64,000 nucleotides of DNA. Origin: Odiellus spinosus. Lineage: Eukaryota > Arthropoda > Arachnida > Opiliones > Phalangiidae. The notes below the pieces were generated by a model. The model saw nothing but the letters and a program-made list of their open reading frames with translations. It did not search any database and was not told where the DNA came from. Numbering within the stretch: position 1 is the stretch's first letter; each line of letters starts with the position of its first letter. The stretch covers positions 22,029,794 to 22,093,793 of the forward strand of contig OY987234.1 of assembly GCA_963920705.1 (NCBI GenBank), written 5' to 3'. The position numbers and the translations under genes were made by a program. Below, one piece after another: positions 47,840 through 62,920 of the stretch.

Positions 47840-48204
47840 CAGGGCTCCCACCAAAATCTAAAAAAAATATAGGGAAATTGGGTGAAATAGGAACCAATTT
47901 AAGAAGAAATGAGATCTTTAATTTTCACAAAAGTAGGTTTTTTTGTAAAAACATTTTATCACAAATCTAACTTTAAATTTCTCACATTTTTTTCGTGATA
48001 ATTATATCACTCTGACTGAATCAGTTTTAAAAGCGGGAAATTTAAATGGGTAAATTCGACATGGCGTATTATTTGGATTCAATATTTAACCAAATTTACT
48101 AGAAATATGGTGATTTAGGGAACAAATCACGAGTTTATGGTGCTTTACGGACCTAAAAAAAAGTAGGGGGTTTTAGGTATTTTAGGGACCTGGTGGGAGC
48201 CCTG
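47840..48204. mobile_element. Non-autonomous DNA transposon with CAGGGCTCCCACCA ends
   Basis: 365 bp with perfect 14-bp inverted ends: CAGGGCTCCCACCA at 47840-47853 and TGGTGGGAGCCCTG at 48191-48204. The interior repeats AATCTAAAAA, TTTAGGGA and GATTTAGGGAAC-like segments. No open frame. Flanks ATTTT/TATTTT give no clear target duplication. Confidence 0.75.
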
Positions 48205-48737
48205 TATTTTCATCAGTAACTTTCATAAAATTTTAATTATAATTCCCTTATTTTTTTTGTGAATTATACGCGTTTGGAGTATTTGTCTTGGCAACCATCC
48301 AAGAACAGGATATTGCCCTGAGGTTGATTTCATCTCATTGTTAAATACTTTATCCCTGCATAAAACCTTTTACGTTTTGATTTACACCACCCACCTAAGT
48401 GTCTCAATAATTTTTATCTATTCCCCATCTCTTTGGCATTTAGAGCTCAAGTATCAAGTCAACAGGATATACTATAGACTAAAGTAAAACCAAAACTATA
48501 AGTTTTCAAGGTTACTCTCTTTATCTCTCTCTCTCTCTTCTTCTCAAAACGCCCCTAAGCAGTACTATTCTAACTTAGATCTCTAGTGAGGCCAGGAAAC
48601 AATTCTGACAGATTTCAGATAGCTACTACCAAAGCTCTACAATATCTTATGATAATATTGTATTTTTAATGCAAAGGAAATTTCGACTTGTTGAGAAATT
48701 TGTATAATTCATATTGAAAGTTGCGTTTAAAATAAAA

Positions 48738-50903
48738 ATGGCAACTATCATTAACCCGGTGAGCTTCTCTAATTCGATTTTTTTGATTATCTTATAGATA
48801 CAATTAATATTTGTTTAAATTTAATTACAGCCAGTCCCCTATTACGGCAAAATACCAGCAAACATAGGCATTGGCTCAGCTATAACAGTAAATGGAACAG
48901 TGAAACCCCATTGTCATAGGTTGGTTATCCTAGTTTTGGTTCTTATTATTATTATAGCTTTCCTACGATAATTTCTGATACATGGTGTATTGTTAATAAT
49001 AAAAGTTAATAAACTTTTAATTATTTAAAGATTCACGATTGATTTGAAATGTTGCAACGAACGCTGTAAAAACACTGACATAGCCTTACATATCAGCGTT
49101 CGATTTGATGGGGCACCAACTATTGTTCGAAACACTTATCTAGATGAAAAGTGGTTGGAAGAAGAAAGAGATTTACCTCTTTTTCCATTGACTAAGGGTC
49201 AGATATTTGGCCTCATCATACTCAATGATACCGATACTTTTAAAGTGAATATATAAAAGCCATTTAAACAAATAGAAATATCCTAAAATCATTATTAACC
49301 TAGATTGCCATTAATGGACATCATATGGCGGAATATAGACACAGGCTTCCCTATCAATGCGTCAAAGCCATCGAAATTAACGGAGATTTGAAAATTAACC
49401 AACTTAGTTTTCAAGTAAGTTGTTTTGGTTGACATTTGATTATTTATGTTAAAAATTGACACCTTTAGACAATGCCTGTACCAAACTACTCCGGCTATGG
49501 TTCACAAAAAAACAGTTCAACCTTTATAGCTCCAGTCTACCGGCCTGTAAGAGACCCCATATCTTTGTTCACCTAAAATTAGGCCTAAAATTTCGAATTA
49601 AATCTCACAGGCTCTACCATTCACTCAACTATTTAATGGTGGACTTACACTATCAACAGTTCGCGTATTTGGAAAACCAGTCCGTTCAGACAAAAAGTAA
49701 AGTAGAAATAATGAAGTTTTACTTACAAAAATGTGTCTTCACGAAAGTTCAAAGAAGCGCGACTGTCTGGTACCGGTACACGTGTAGAACTTAGTTTGAT
49801 TTTACTGGTATACAAAATGGCGGCGGCGCCTTTTCAGTCTGGCCAGGGTCCGTTTACTCGGGTTGGGCATAGAGAAAGAGTTGGGATCCAAAGAGCAAAA
49901 AGCTACGCCCACTTACAAGTAGACCCCTACTAATATGGGCTTTTGAGTTTTGCACGTCAAGCACTAGTGGGTGTCTTCTAACTAGTCCTCCTGGCAAGGG
50001 ACCCCTGGTGTATTGAATAAATAAACTGGTCTAATTAGTAGTCCCCTATAGTAATTTTTAAAATATTAGAATTAGCCCCCCCCCCCCCTTACTATTGACC
50101 TCCAGTTTTTGAATTAAAATAGTGGTCCAAGCAATTAATAAACTGGTTTTACAGGTTTATTGGTTGCCGTATTAAGTACACCCTCTTAGGCAGGGTATAT
50201 TTTCTTGGATAATAACAGGAGTCAGAAATTGATAATTATCAGGGGCTATAATATCAAAACTGTGCACAATATGGTCAGAAGTAAATATTTGGAAGTAGGC
50301 AAGCTTCCCTTTACCTAAAAAATGGAATTGTGCCCCATTTACTGTCAAAGCCTCGCTTGCTAATTTCGTGTATTCATCTGCAGTTTTCCCACCACAAGTG
50401 CAAAAATTAAATGGGGTGAAATATCGAAAAAGGGATTGTCTCCCTAAAAAGGATAAGGATTTACTTATTCCCATTATAATCCCATATACCCTAACATTGA
50501 GGATGTTCCCTGCTCCTTTGTTTCAGAACTAATTTAAATTTAATTATCTAAAATCTTATATCATAGGCGCATTGCCATAGATTTCCGAGCTGACACAGTT
50601 GACTGGGCTGCCACAAGACCCGCGACTGATATTGCTTTTCACATTTCAATCCGATTTGATGAAGGGGTAGTGGTCCTTAATAATCTAACCAACGCAATCT
50701 GGCAAAAGGAACAACGCTGTTCGAATGTTTTCCGTATAGGCGTCAACTTTGACCTCTCGATAAATATCAATCATCAACACTTTATACTTATGGTCAATGG
50801 CGTATTTTGCGCTCAATTTGCACACCGTTTACAACCAATTTCTCGAATAACTTCGATGCAAATCCAGGGAGATCTTATTCTTTCAAATGTACAGTTTACT
50901 TAA
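48738..50903 (+). CDS. Tandem-repeat galectin 2 (two CRDs)
   Basis: Seven exons: 48738-48758, 48831-48919, 49031-49244, 49304-49414, 49469-49546, 49611-49696, 50567-50903; 936 nt, 311 residues. Same exon plan as galectin 1, including a 21-nt first exon and an 89-nt second exon. CRD1 has VPYYGKIPANIG, LHISVRF, IVRNT and KWLEEERD, with the contact residues kept except Ser in HxN. CRD2 has FHISIRFDEG, VVLNN and IWQKEQRC, where the Glu-Glu-Arg triad is altered. The linker is shorter (about 26 residues). Intron 6 is 870 bp and holds a poly-C run near 50076. It arose by tandem duplication with galectin 1. Poly(A) signal AATAAA at 50944-50949. Confidence 0.9.
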
Positions 50904-50943
50904 AACCTAAGTATACTGCCATCATACATTGTCAAATATTTTG

Positions 50944-50949
50944 AATAAA
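50944..50949 (+). terminator. Poly(A) signal AATAAA for galectin 2
   Basis: Canonical hexamer 41 bp past the stop codon. About 365 bp of intergenic sequence without a gene separates it from the convergent SCYL1 stop. Confidence 0.6.
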
Positions 50950-51314
50950 ACATTTTATTTTCAATTTTGTTGTACTGTTTGAACTAAATTAAAATATTCC
51001 CGCCATAAAATTGACGTCGCGAGCGCCATCTATCTTAAATTTAGTTTCCATTAGCGAGCGTAACTGCGAGTTTTTCACTAAAAATTCTCAACTTTGCAAA
51101 GATATAGCGTATAAGTTTGGAGCTTTGGACCCATCACTATTTTAATTCAACTTTAGCGAGACAGACTTACGCCTAACTCCCCACTCTTTCAGAAAATGAA
51201 TAAAATATAATCAAAAGATATTTGGTTCTTCATTCAATACCAGTAACAAGTGAACTTAATTCATTACATACATTACCTAATATTATATTTTAGTCGAATA
51301 AAATCAATAAATTA

Positions 51315-54300
51315 TCACATTTTCTTGGCTCCCAATTTAAGTGGTCCTTTAATAGCGGCTTGTCTCGCCGCTTTACGTTCCTCCAGTTTCTTCTGATTCT
51401 CTAATCTTTTAGCCTCCAAACGCTTCTCTCTTTCCAATTTCTTCTCATTCGCTACGTTAAGGAAATGTAATTTAGTTTTAAACATTTAAAACTAAATTTT
51501 ATATTAATTTATTAAATAAAATTTACTATTAAACGGGTCTTCCCACGTTTCTTCCCATTCGTTTTTAGATACAGCGGCTGAAGGTGGGGATTGCGGGCTT
51601 AATCTAGAGCTAAAAGAATCGTAATCGCTAGTCTGGGATTCAGTTTTTAACGAGCTTTGGGATTCTGATGGATTATCAAAGTCCGACCAATCGTCTCCTT
51701 GATCCCAACCACCACCACCCGCACTCAATTCGTTTAAATCTTCATTTCTTAACGCAGATCCCTGAAAGAAACGACAGTGATAATTAAAAACTGTCAGGGT
51801 TCTCTGTTTTTATAATAATAACCTCTGTCCATTCACTATCGTCCCACTGATTTTCTTCAATTGGAGAAGATGGATTAGGATTAACGTCTTTATTAACTGA
51901 TGAGGAAGAAGAGTCTCGGCTGATTGTAGACTTGTTCTCAGACGTTGGAGAAGTAGGTGGTCCACCTTTACCAACCTCTGTTTTTATCGTAATTGTAAAA
52001 CTTTGATCTACATTTATGGAAAATTAAATTATACTTTACCCTTCTCCGGTGATGTTTTCGCTTTGGAATTTTTGTAAAATTTCGAGGTTAAATTAGTAAC
52101 TGCCCATCCAGCCAAACTGGATGCGATAGAGGATCCACCACTACCGCTCGCAGAATTAACATTAGCCTCTGAAATTAAAAAAGGCATGGAAAATGGTAGT
52201 ATTAAAAATATTTTTTTATTTTAAAGGGAGACTAAAATATTTGAAACTGTAAAATTTCTCGAGAAAACCGAATTGCAAATATCGTGAACCAATTTAACTC
52301 TAAAGACATTTCTAACAAATATCTCTTTCAGTTAAAACTTCAAAAATTCCCTACAGGTTTGCTTTTCTGGCAATACTATCCCCCCAAAGCTCAAAAAGTA
52401 TGGCCCTCATGATTGGTCAAAATCTTTACTCAATTCTAAATTCTAGTATCTCCTTTAAAGGGAGAATAAAATATCTATAATTATTAGTATATTAATAAAT
52501 AACCAGTAATTTTGATATTTCATTCTATCTTTAAGAATTAAACTTGAATGAACAATGCTTACCCATTTCTTCAATTAAAGTCGGATCTTCGGAAACCTTT
52601 TCTAATTTGCTCAAAAACACTTTACTGACTCTAAAGGCTTGATCTCTTACGGATTTATCAGGATCAACCATTAACTGACAGAGAGCCGGCAAGATTTTTT
52701 TAGCCCAATCTTGTACCGTAAAGAAACCCTGGGTCGATGAAAAAGCCATAAGTCCAGCAATTCTCGAAGGAGGGAATGGATCTCGCATGGCACGAGCGAA
52801 AGCCGTTATTAAAACTTTCTGTCGAACTTGAGGGTGCAAGAAACTAGAGATTTTCCCGAGACATACAGTGACGTTTGTTCGAATTCCTCCCTACAGTTAA
52901 TGAAAAAAAGCTCGATAAGTTATTGTTAAATGTCACTCTTTCTAACGACAATTTTATAGAATAATTAAGCTTCTGCTTAACAGTTATGGATTTAATTACT
53001 CGAATTGATTAAAACGAGTACTCACGAATATAAAGATTTATACCTGATCATCTTTGACTTGTAAACGTGAAAAATGTTTCATGACTTCTTCGTTTAAATT
53101 ATTGTAGTTTAGTTTCGGAGCCATGTGTAGCATACACTAGAAAACAATATATAAAACCATAAGTCAATAATGAAGATATATTTTAATACTGTAATCTCGT
53201 ACTTTGACCGTCTCTTCTCTAATAACTGGATTGGTGTCTAAAAATCCTTGAGCAACTTGCGGAAAAATTTGATCATTGACTAATGGAGGTTCGCAATGTT
53301 GAATAAATAATTCCATCTATAAAGAACATAAATTTCACATCTTTGAAGAGATTTTTTTGGCCTGAAAGTGCATAAACCAATTCTTGCATGAAGATATAAC
53401 GTTCAGGGAGATCAATCCGAGTCTTGAGCGCAAGAAGATCAAAATTGGTTTGATTATCTCGCGTGCAAGAATTGGTTTAGGTTCAGCAGTCAAAATTACT
53501 CGCGTTATACTGTACCTGTTGTAACAGTTTTGCTCTCGTTGACCGATCTTTCGAACTAAACAATTTAACTATGCAAGGCACTATTTTCTTTTGATATTCA
53601 TCGCTTTCCAAAAGTTTCCCTATCTTTGGAGAATTATTAAATCATAAGAAACATTCGTACAAACAGCATTATCTCTAAAAAAGTTTCTAAATAATTACTT
53701 TGAAGATAGGATTTAAGATTGATGATCCAGCATTTCCAAATTCAAAGGCGTTAATCAATTGAGGGAGTATTTTGTACTTGCAAATATCGTTAGGAAAAGA
53801 ATCCAAAAGATTGCTAATGCTGGAAAAGAACTGAGCCGTTTCGTTGCTATCTTTAACTTGTATTTCTTCCAAGAAAATCATCGAATCGACGAAACGGTTT
53901 TTCATATAACCATTTCCGGTTTTGCACTTTTGAATAAAATCACCAGGGCTCAATCTTTTAGTAGGATTTGCGGCTACTAGTTCGCAATAAAAAGGGCTTA
54001 GTGACTTTGGAATCTAGAATAAAGGAAGAAAAATTCAATGAGAAAGCTTTTTTTAAGATTTTGAACCAAGCTTGAGTCCCTTATCGAGCTTTGAATCGAG
54101 CTCTGTCTCGAGCTCAAGTTGTAATTCTAGGTTCAAGCCTTCAGTTCAAAGCTCGATCAAGCACTCTCACACTACTCTACTTCTTTATAATCACAAAGTG
54201 GGAGAAAATACCTTTCCAATGGTTTTTAATGTGGAAGGACTGGACAAAGGACCGTTGAAAATTTCCCATATTGAACATCCTAGACCCCAGCTATCGTAGG

Positions 54301-55164
54301 ACCATTTTTGTCCGCTACTATTTGTTCCGTATTCAGGAACTCGATAAATATCTAAAGAACTAGGTTTAGTAGGAGGAGTTTCGGAGGCTGGACAAACGTA
54401 TTCCATTCCACCCAACTGCCATTCACCAGATCGACTGACAAAAATTGAGTCGAGACAGACATTATTGTGAATAAGATTGCAATCGTTAATTAAGAACCAT
54501 AGCCCTTTCTGTAAAATAAAACTAGTAAGTTATAAAGAACTACCAAAGTAAAATAACTTTAAAAATTCATATTTACAGAGATCTGGTGAAGACCCCAAGA
54601 AATAGCGAATGTTTTCTGTTCATCAGTATAGTTTGAATTAGACTCGAAATAACCATTTAGTGGACTGACATATTCGGTGACTAAGTATACCACTTTCTCT
54701 GTCTAAAAAATTAAAACTTAAAAGTTAAAAATAAATTATCAATTTTGGTCATTTTAAAGTAACAATAAAAATACCTCGAGGCTATCAATATATTTGAGAA
54801 TGTTTGGATGTCTAAGAGTTTTCAACCTTTTGATAGCTGCTTTGGCGCAAATTATCTAAAATATTTTCTCATTTTAATATCAATGGATTAATATAAGAAA
54901 GACTACACCTACTTTACTATCATTTGGGCTTCCTTCGCAGACGAAAACCGATACTTTTTCAAGTGTTTGCTATATTAAATTTAAGTACAGTATTAAAAGA
55001 TATAAAGGGAAATCAGCGTGGGAGTGTAAGGAGAAAAATACAATTGAAAATACTTTTTTAGTCCCATTATGAAGTTCCCACGAAGATCTACTCGTATACA
55101 ATACATTTTCTTCTATGTCATAACCGAAATCTTTCAATGGATCCCTCGAAAATAACGACCACAT
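51315..55164 (-). CDS. SCYL1: SCYL1, N-terminal kinase-like protein (pseudokinase)
   Basis: Fourteen exons, minus strand 5'-3': 55164-55054, 54969-54913, 54855-54775, 54702-54577, 54508-54212, 54013-53699, 53623-53516, 53316-53203, 53136-53044, 52890-52563, 52168-52040, 51977-51823, 51761-51527, 51451-51315. Total 2286 nt, 761 residues (human 808). Start [15 protein letters not shown]. The kinase fold lacks catalytic residues: HNNVC (about 139-143) replaces HRD and LGG (157-159) replaces DFG. HEAT-type repeats follow ([37 protein letters not shown]), then a Ser/Asp/Trp-rich segment and a basic coiled-coil end. SCYL1 acts in COPI-dependent Golgi-to-ER traffic. The C-terminus here is GAKKM rather than the human RKLD COPI-binding end. 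Confidence 0.95.
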
Positions 55165-55512
55165 TATCTAAAATAAAATAAAACAAATTTAATGAAACGT
55201 GGAACTAGGTACATAAAGCAATGTGACGATGATACTGATGACAGCTCGAACTTCGAGCCTCGAACCTGGGAACCAAGCCAGGGGCAGAGGGAGGAGTAGG
55301 ATTTGTTATTGACATCAAAATAGTAAATTAATACTCACAAAAAATTGATATCCAAGCGTTTTTATAGTATTTTACAGCCTATATTCAATTAATTATCAAG
55401 ACTTGTTAAAGTTGAACAATTGTCACAACTATTTAAATTCAAATTTATATTTCGTTTAAGAGAAACACGGACTTACGCAGTCGTGTAAAATCGGCCATAT
55501 TGGATTTAACAC

Positions 55513-55520
55513 TGACGTCA
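55513..55520. promoter_or_regulatory. TGACGTCA (CRE/ATF-type) motif upstream of SCYL1
   Basis: Perfect palindrome about 350 bp upstream of the SCYL1 ATG, close to a GGCCATATTGGA segment. Role inferred from position. Confidence 0.4.
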
Positions 55521-55942
55521 TAATCTAAGCTTCCGGTCACGTGCTGATACTATGAAAACATACTGAAAAGAAGCCGGGAATTTCAAATCATTCGTAAACA
55601 TGTGTTATCACATTCTTTAATGATAAGCAATTTATTTACAAATAGATAGCTCTAAAATACTAACGGAGTAAATATATATTTATAATTAACTGGAGGCAAA
55701 CTTTGCGAATTCTCTCCAAACAGTTGTATCAGACGTTTATAATATTTTATTCAGAGAAGTGTTCAATTTACAAATATTCAGTTAAATATTAAAATTACTT
55801 TATATAAATGAGATTATGAGAGAGTTTTTAACCCTTCTTCCCAAAACCTAATCCTGAAAATATTATTGATTGGAAAAGATATAGGTACCTAAATGCATTC
55901 TTGTAGTAAAAGAGCCAATTAATTTCAAGTTGTTAACTTGTG

Positions 55943-56026
55943 TCCGCTTATGTACACAGTGTAGCTTTGACTGTACAATCTGTTATTGTCAATGTCGTCT
56001 GCTTAGCAGCAAAAAAGGTGACTTTA
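55943..56026 (-). repeat. Dispersed palindromic repeat, copy d
   Basis: Inverted copy. Read on the minus strand it gives GCTAAGCAGACGACATTGAC, then GATTGTACAGTCAAAGCTAC, then ACTGTGTACATAAGCGG, matching copies a-c. Confidence 0.6.
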
Positions 56027-57207
56027 AAGGGGCAGATAGTAACTTTAAGAGCTTTAATATCCTAGGATCCTAGATCTTTTCAATTACAATGAAAAAAAAA
56101 AGAAGAGGGAACGTTTCAATTCAAATAATTTTACCTTAGGCCTATGTTATGGCGGCGTTGAGCAAATCAATCCATGAGGTACCGGCTAATGTATTTATCC
56201 CTGATTTTATAACTGGTATCTCAGATATAGGTCACGGAACGCAGCCTATTTTATGTTCCGAAAATGCGAGATTAGGTTTTGAGTAGGCCAAATTTTGGCG
56301 GGAAAAAATAAATCTGTAAATGATTTGAAACATACGTTTCTTAAGCCTAATAATGTCGGAAATGGCCCAATTTGAGCCAAATACGCTGATTCTAAAAGTT
56401 TAATGTTACAAATTCAAGCGCTATTGGAACACTTCGCTCAATTTAAGCTTCTGTTAGACACAGATTATTATATATTAAACGTTGATTAACTAAACTACAT
56501 TGGTTGAAATTTCTGTAGTAAAATATTTTTTTTAAACCATCTCTATAGCTATACTACAATTTTCCTCGTTAAATGTTGGATGAGATACGCTCGTGTTAAG
56601 TAAATTTTTCACATAATAATAATAATAATAATATATGAAATTCATAGTCCCATAAATTACTATGAATATTGATCGACCCAAACAAAAAGTTAAATTGGCG
56701 CAAGTGGTTCAAGCCACAAAAATGCCGATATTAAAAAAATCTTTACGTCATCTGTTATTGGCTTGATCGTCCTAAACAATTTTCCAATGGTTCGTACCTC
56801 GCACCGATAGGTCTTCTCAAAGTTGGAATTCGCAATCAATTTTTACTATCAAACTCTAATACATTAAAATCTTGGCTGATCATCAAAAGCGTATAAACGT
56901 ATTAAAAAATTGTCTTTCAATGGAAATTATATAAATAAATTAAAATCTATAGATTGTAAATGAACCCTCGTATTATGCTTTAGTTAATTATTTCGACGCC
57001 TTAATTAAAAAAAAAGGGTTTAACTAGAGAGATAACAGGAAAGTCACTGTGACGTCACGTCGTGTCTCGATTTGGGCGACCATATTAGTAGTTTTCATTT
57101 TTTTTTTTTTCGTTAACGCATTAAACCAACCAACATGGTCGTTTAAATGACGTCACGTCCCATTGACCCTCTCACAACCGGGGACCTCCATCATCGTAAA
57201 GGGAACA

Positions 57208-60178
<2,971 letters not shown>

Positions 60179-60459
60179 CAAGGAGGATCAGAGAAGGAGA
60201 GGAAATGTGGGGCTGCGTTGAGTTAGAGAGAGAAGAGCCAACCTCCCACTCGGGTGGAAAGGGGGGATAGGAAATTCTCGAGGTAAAATGTTGTCACGTG
60301 GTCGCTAGCTAGCGCGTCTCATAAAGGATTCGTTTTACCCACGCGACAACATTTTACCACGAAACGTCTCTACCCCCGTTCTCCCAGAGTGGGAGTTTAG
60401 GCCGACGCAGTAGGAACCGCGCCGTCCCCACATTTCCTCTCCTTCTCTGATCCTCCTTG
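60179..60459. mobile_element. Foldback MITE copy 3, 7-bp target duplication
   Basis: 281 bp flanked by GTGACAC at 60172-60178 and 60460-60466. Begins CAAGGAGGATCAGAGAAGG and is the reverse complement of copy 2 with only a few substitutions, suggesting recent spread of this subfamily. Confidence 0.93.
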
Positions 60460-61400
60460 GTGACACTAAATAAAGACTGGTAAAGTGTTTAGTAGCCGAG
60501 AGAGACTCTCAAGTCTGTCACGGTTAAATACATGGTCCTTTCCCTAAAGCTATAACACAGCCTAAATAGATCATTCCAGATTGATGCCAAAAGTTTTTTT
60601 TTTTTGTTTCTTTGGGGCGAAGAAATAAAAGCCTGTTCAAATGGACGTCGATGCAATTTACTTAGGGTACTTTCTGAATAAAAATAATTACGTTCTCTAC
60701 TCTAACGGGCTCGACAAAAACACCGTTTAAATCTAATTATACGTCACCTGTAGTGGAATTTGTGATTGGCTAAGCCCTAGTAAGCTCCCCCAAGCACTCA
60801 GCTCGTTCGGAACACGATACGTCACGGGGTCGGGGAGGTAGCCCATATTTTTTAAACAGTTTAACTTTTTCGATAGTTACATTTTAAATAATTATGTTTT
60901 TAAATAGACCTGTCATTATTAGCTACAATTTTTTGGTTCTTTTATGGGTCCGATGTCTAATGAACCCTCGCCTCCGTTTTCTAATTAATGATTGCAGGTT
61001 TTAGGTCCAATATCAAAACTAATTCTTCTCGTATTCCCATTTTAATATTCAAAATTAATTATTCTCGGTCTTGTTACTGTAAAAATGCAGCTTCTTGGCT
61101 TTCATACTAAATGGGAAACTACAAGTTCAAGTCCATCGGTTTAACGATTATTTCAAACATATTTCCTAAAAGTTTGTTCCAACTCTACCTCATATAGGTC
61201 GTAATTATCGAAATTCGAATCAAATTTCCGTTTGACCTTTCATAAAATATCGGGGACGAAAATATACATAATAATTTTAAAACTTTTAAATCGGAATATA
61301 TTTAAAGAGTTTGTAGCTCAACTTTTTAAAATCTTAAAATATATTACTTCACAATATACAGTATACAATAATAGGCTCGCCATACTCAATAAAATTTTCA
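60460..61400. other. Non-coding region, no gene seen
   Basis: AT-rich sequence between MITE copy 3 and the minisatellite. Open frame 61232-61420 is not supported. Confidence 0.45.
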
Positions 61401-62099
61401 AATTACCCGAATTACCCTGACCTTTTAGTACAATTTCAAATTCCCACACTTTCCCTGGTCTTTGGGTAAAATTTCTAAATTCCCTGGACCTTCTGGTCTA
61501 ATTTCCAAATTCCCAGGACGTTCTGGTCCAATTTTAAAATTCCCAGGACGTTCTGGTCCAATTTTAAAATTACCAGGACTTTTTGGTTTAATTTTAAAAT
61601 TCCCAGGACTTTTTGGTCTAATTTTAAAATTCCCAGGACTTTTTGGTCTAATTTCCAAATTCCCAGGACTTTTTGGTCTAATTTCCAAATTCCCAGGACC
61701 TTTTGGTCTAATTTAAAAATTCCCAGGACTTTTTGGTCTAATTTCCAAATTCCCAGGACTTTTTGGTCTAATTTCCAAATTCCCAGGACTTTTTGGTCCA
61801 ATTTTAAAATTCCCGGGACTTTTTGGTCTAATTTTAAAATTCCCAGGACTTTTTGGTCTAATTTTAAAATTCCCAGGACTTTTTGGTCTAATTTTAAAAT
61901 TCCCAGGACTTTTTGGTCTAATTTTAAAATTCCCAGGACGTTCTGGTCTAATTGTAAAATTCCCAGGACGTTCTGGTCCAATTTTAAAATTCCCAGGACT
62001 TTTTGGTCTAATTTTAAAATTCCCAGACTTTCCCTAATCTTTGAGCCAAATTTTTAAATTCCCCGGACCTTTGGTCCATTTTCAAATTGACTTTTTGAT
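61401..62099. repeat. 30-bp minisatellite, about 20 units
   Basis: Tandem array with consensus ATTTTAAAATTCCCAGGACT plus TTTTGGTCTA, best in register from about 61471 to 62020 and degenerate on both edges. Variants include CCAAATTCC for AAAATTCC and ACGTTCTGGTCCA for ACTTTTTGGTCTA. Because the unit is divisible by three, long open frames run through on both strands (up to 168 codons) as perfect decapeptide repeats. These are by-products, not genes. Confidence 0.93.
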
Positions 62100-62639
62100 C
62101 CAACAATATTAATATCCCAGATTTTTCCCTGACTTGTGAGCCCCTGTATTATAAAACTCGCCGAAAGTAGAGCGAATCAAATAAAAAAATTAAAAAAAGC
62201 TATTAACTCTTTAAATCGGAGATCAGTGTTTACCTAGACGCTCCGTTGATTCGAATAACGCAAATTTGCGGAAGATGTTAAGTTTGCGTATTGAAAACTC
62301 TCTCCCTTCCGCCAACAAAGCGAATCCTTAAGCCTCTTTACTTCGAGCCTTTTCACGAACGTTAGTTGCCAAGGGCGTTCGATACTAATTCGTTAAAATC
62401 TTTTGTTTAATTATATATTTTCCTACGGGCTAAATTCCCCTAACATTTTAAAATGAGAAGGGCTGAAAAGGTGTTAGGATTTACATAGTTACCATTACCT
62501 ATATGGGTTCTGCTGACGAAAGGTTCATGACGTAATAGACTTACTCGTTTAGGGAATATCTGGATTAAATATTACAAACATCCAAAAATATACCAATGTA
62601 AGGGATTTTTAAGAGATTATGGGATTAACTTTACAGATT

Positions 62640-62920
62640 TTGTTCGCAAAAACCAATTAGGTAAAATAGTAAAAATTAAGTTTGCAAATTGAATTTGTTG
62701 ATCAAGATTTGAAAATTTGATTTGTCGGGAAAAGATTTGCTGATTTCGTTTGCAGAAATTATTTGGACAAACAAGTTATGCAAAGTTTGCAGATTTCGTA
62801 GTAGAAAACAGAATTTTGGGAAATGTGCAAGTTTTGCAGATTTGGTTTGCAAAACTGTAGAATATTTGACGAATTTGCAAGATTTGCAGATTCGGTTTTG
62901 CCAAAAGATTTTGGCCACAC
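62640..62920. repeat. Degenerate TTTGCAGATTT-type repeat
   Basis: Loose array of TTTGCAGATTTsGTTTGC-like units (for example near 62745, 62787, 62833 and 62882) interspersed with AAAATTTGATTTG. Unit length varies, so it is a decayed tandem repeat rather than a gene, although frames stay open on both strands. Confidence 0.5.

Larger units (their letters stand above)
46787..48737. other. Intergenic between the two galectins
   Basis: No gene. It contains two inverted-repeat elements (47194-47294 and 47840-48204) and AT-rich sequence. The open frame at 47176-47457 crosses the first of these and is not coding. Confidence 0.55.
55165..57207. other. Intergenic, SCYL1 upstream to InaF gene 3' flank
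   Basis: No gene seen. It holds the SCYL1 promoter region, repeat copy d (55943-56026), an AAT microsatellite near 56616-56632 and two TGACGTCA motifs (57050-57057 and 57148-57155). Confidence 0.5.

Noticed and set aside
61425-61981. Long decapeptide-repeat frames on both strands
   Set aside because: Products of the 30-bp minisatellite whose unit is divisible by three; no start context, no introns, no homology.
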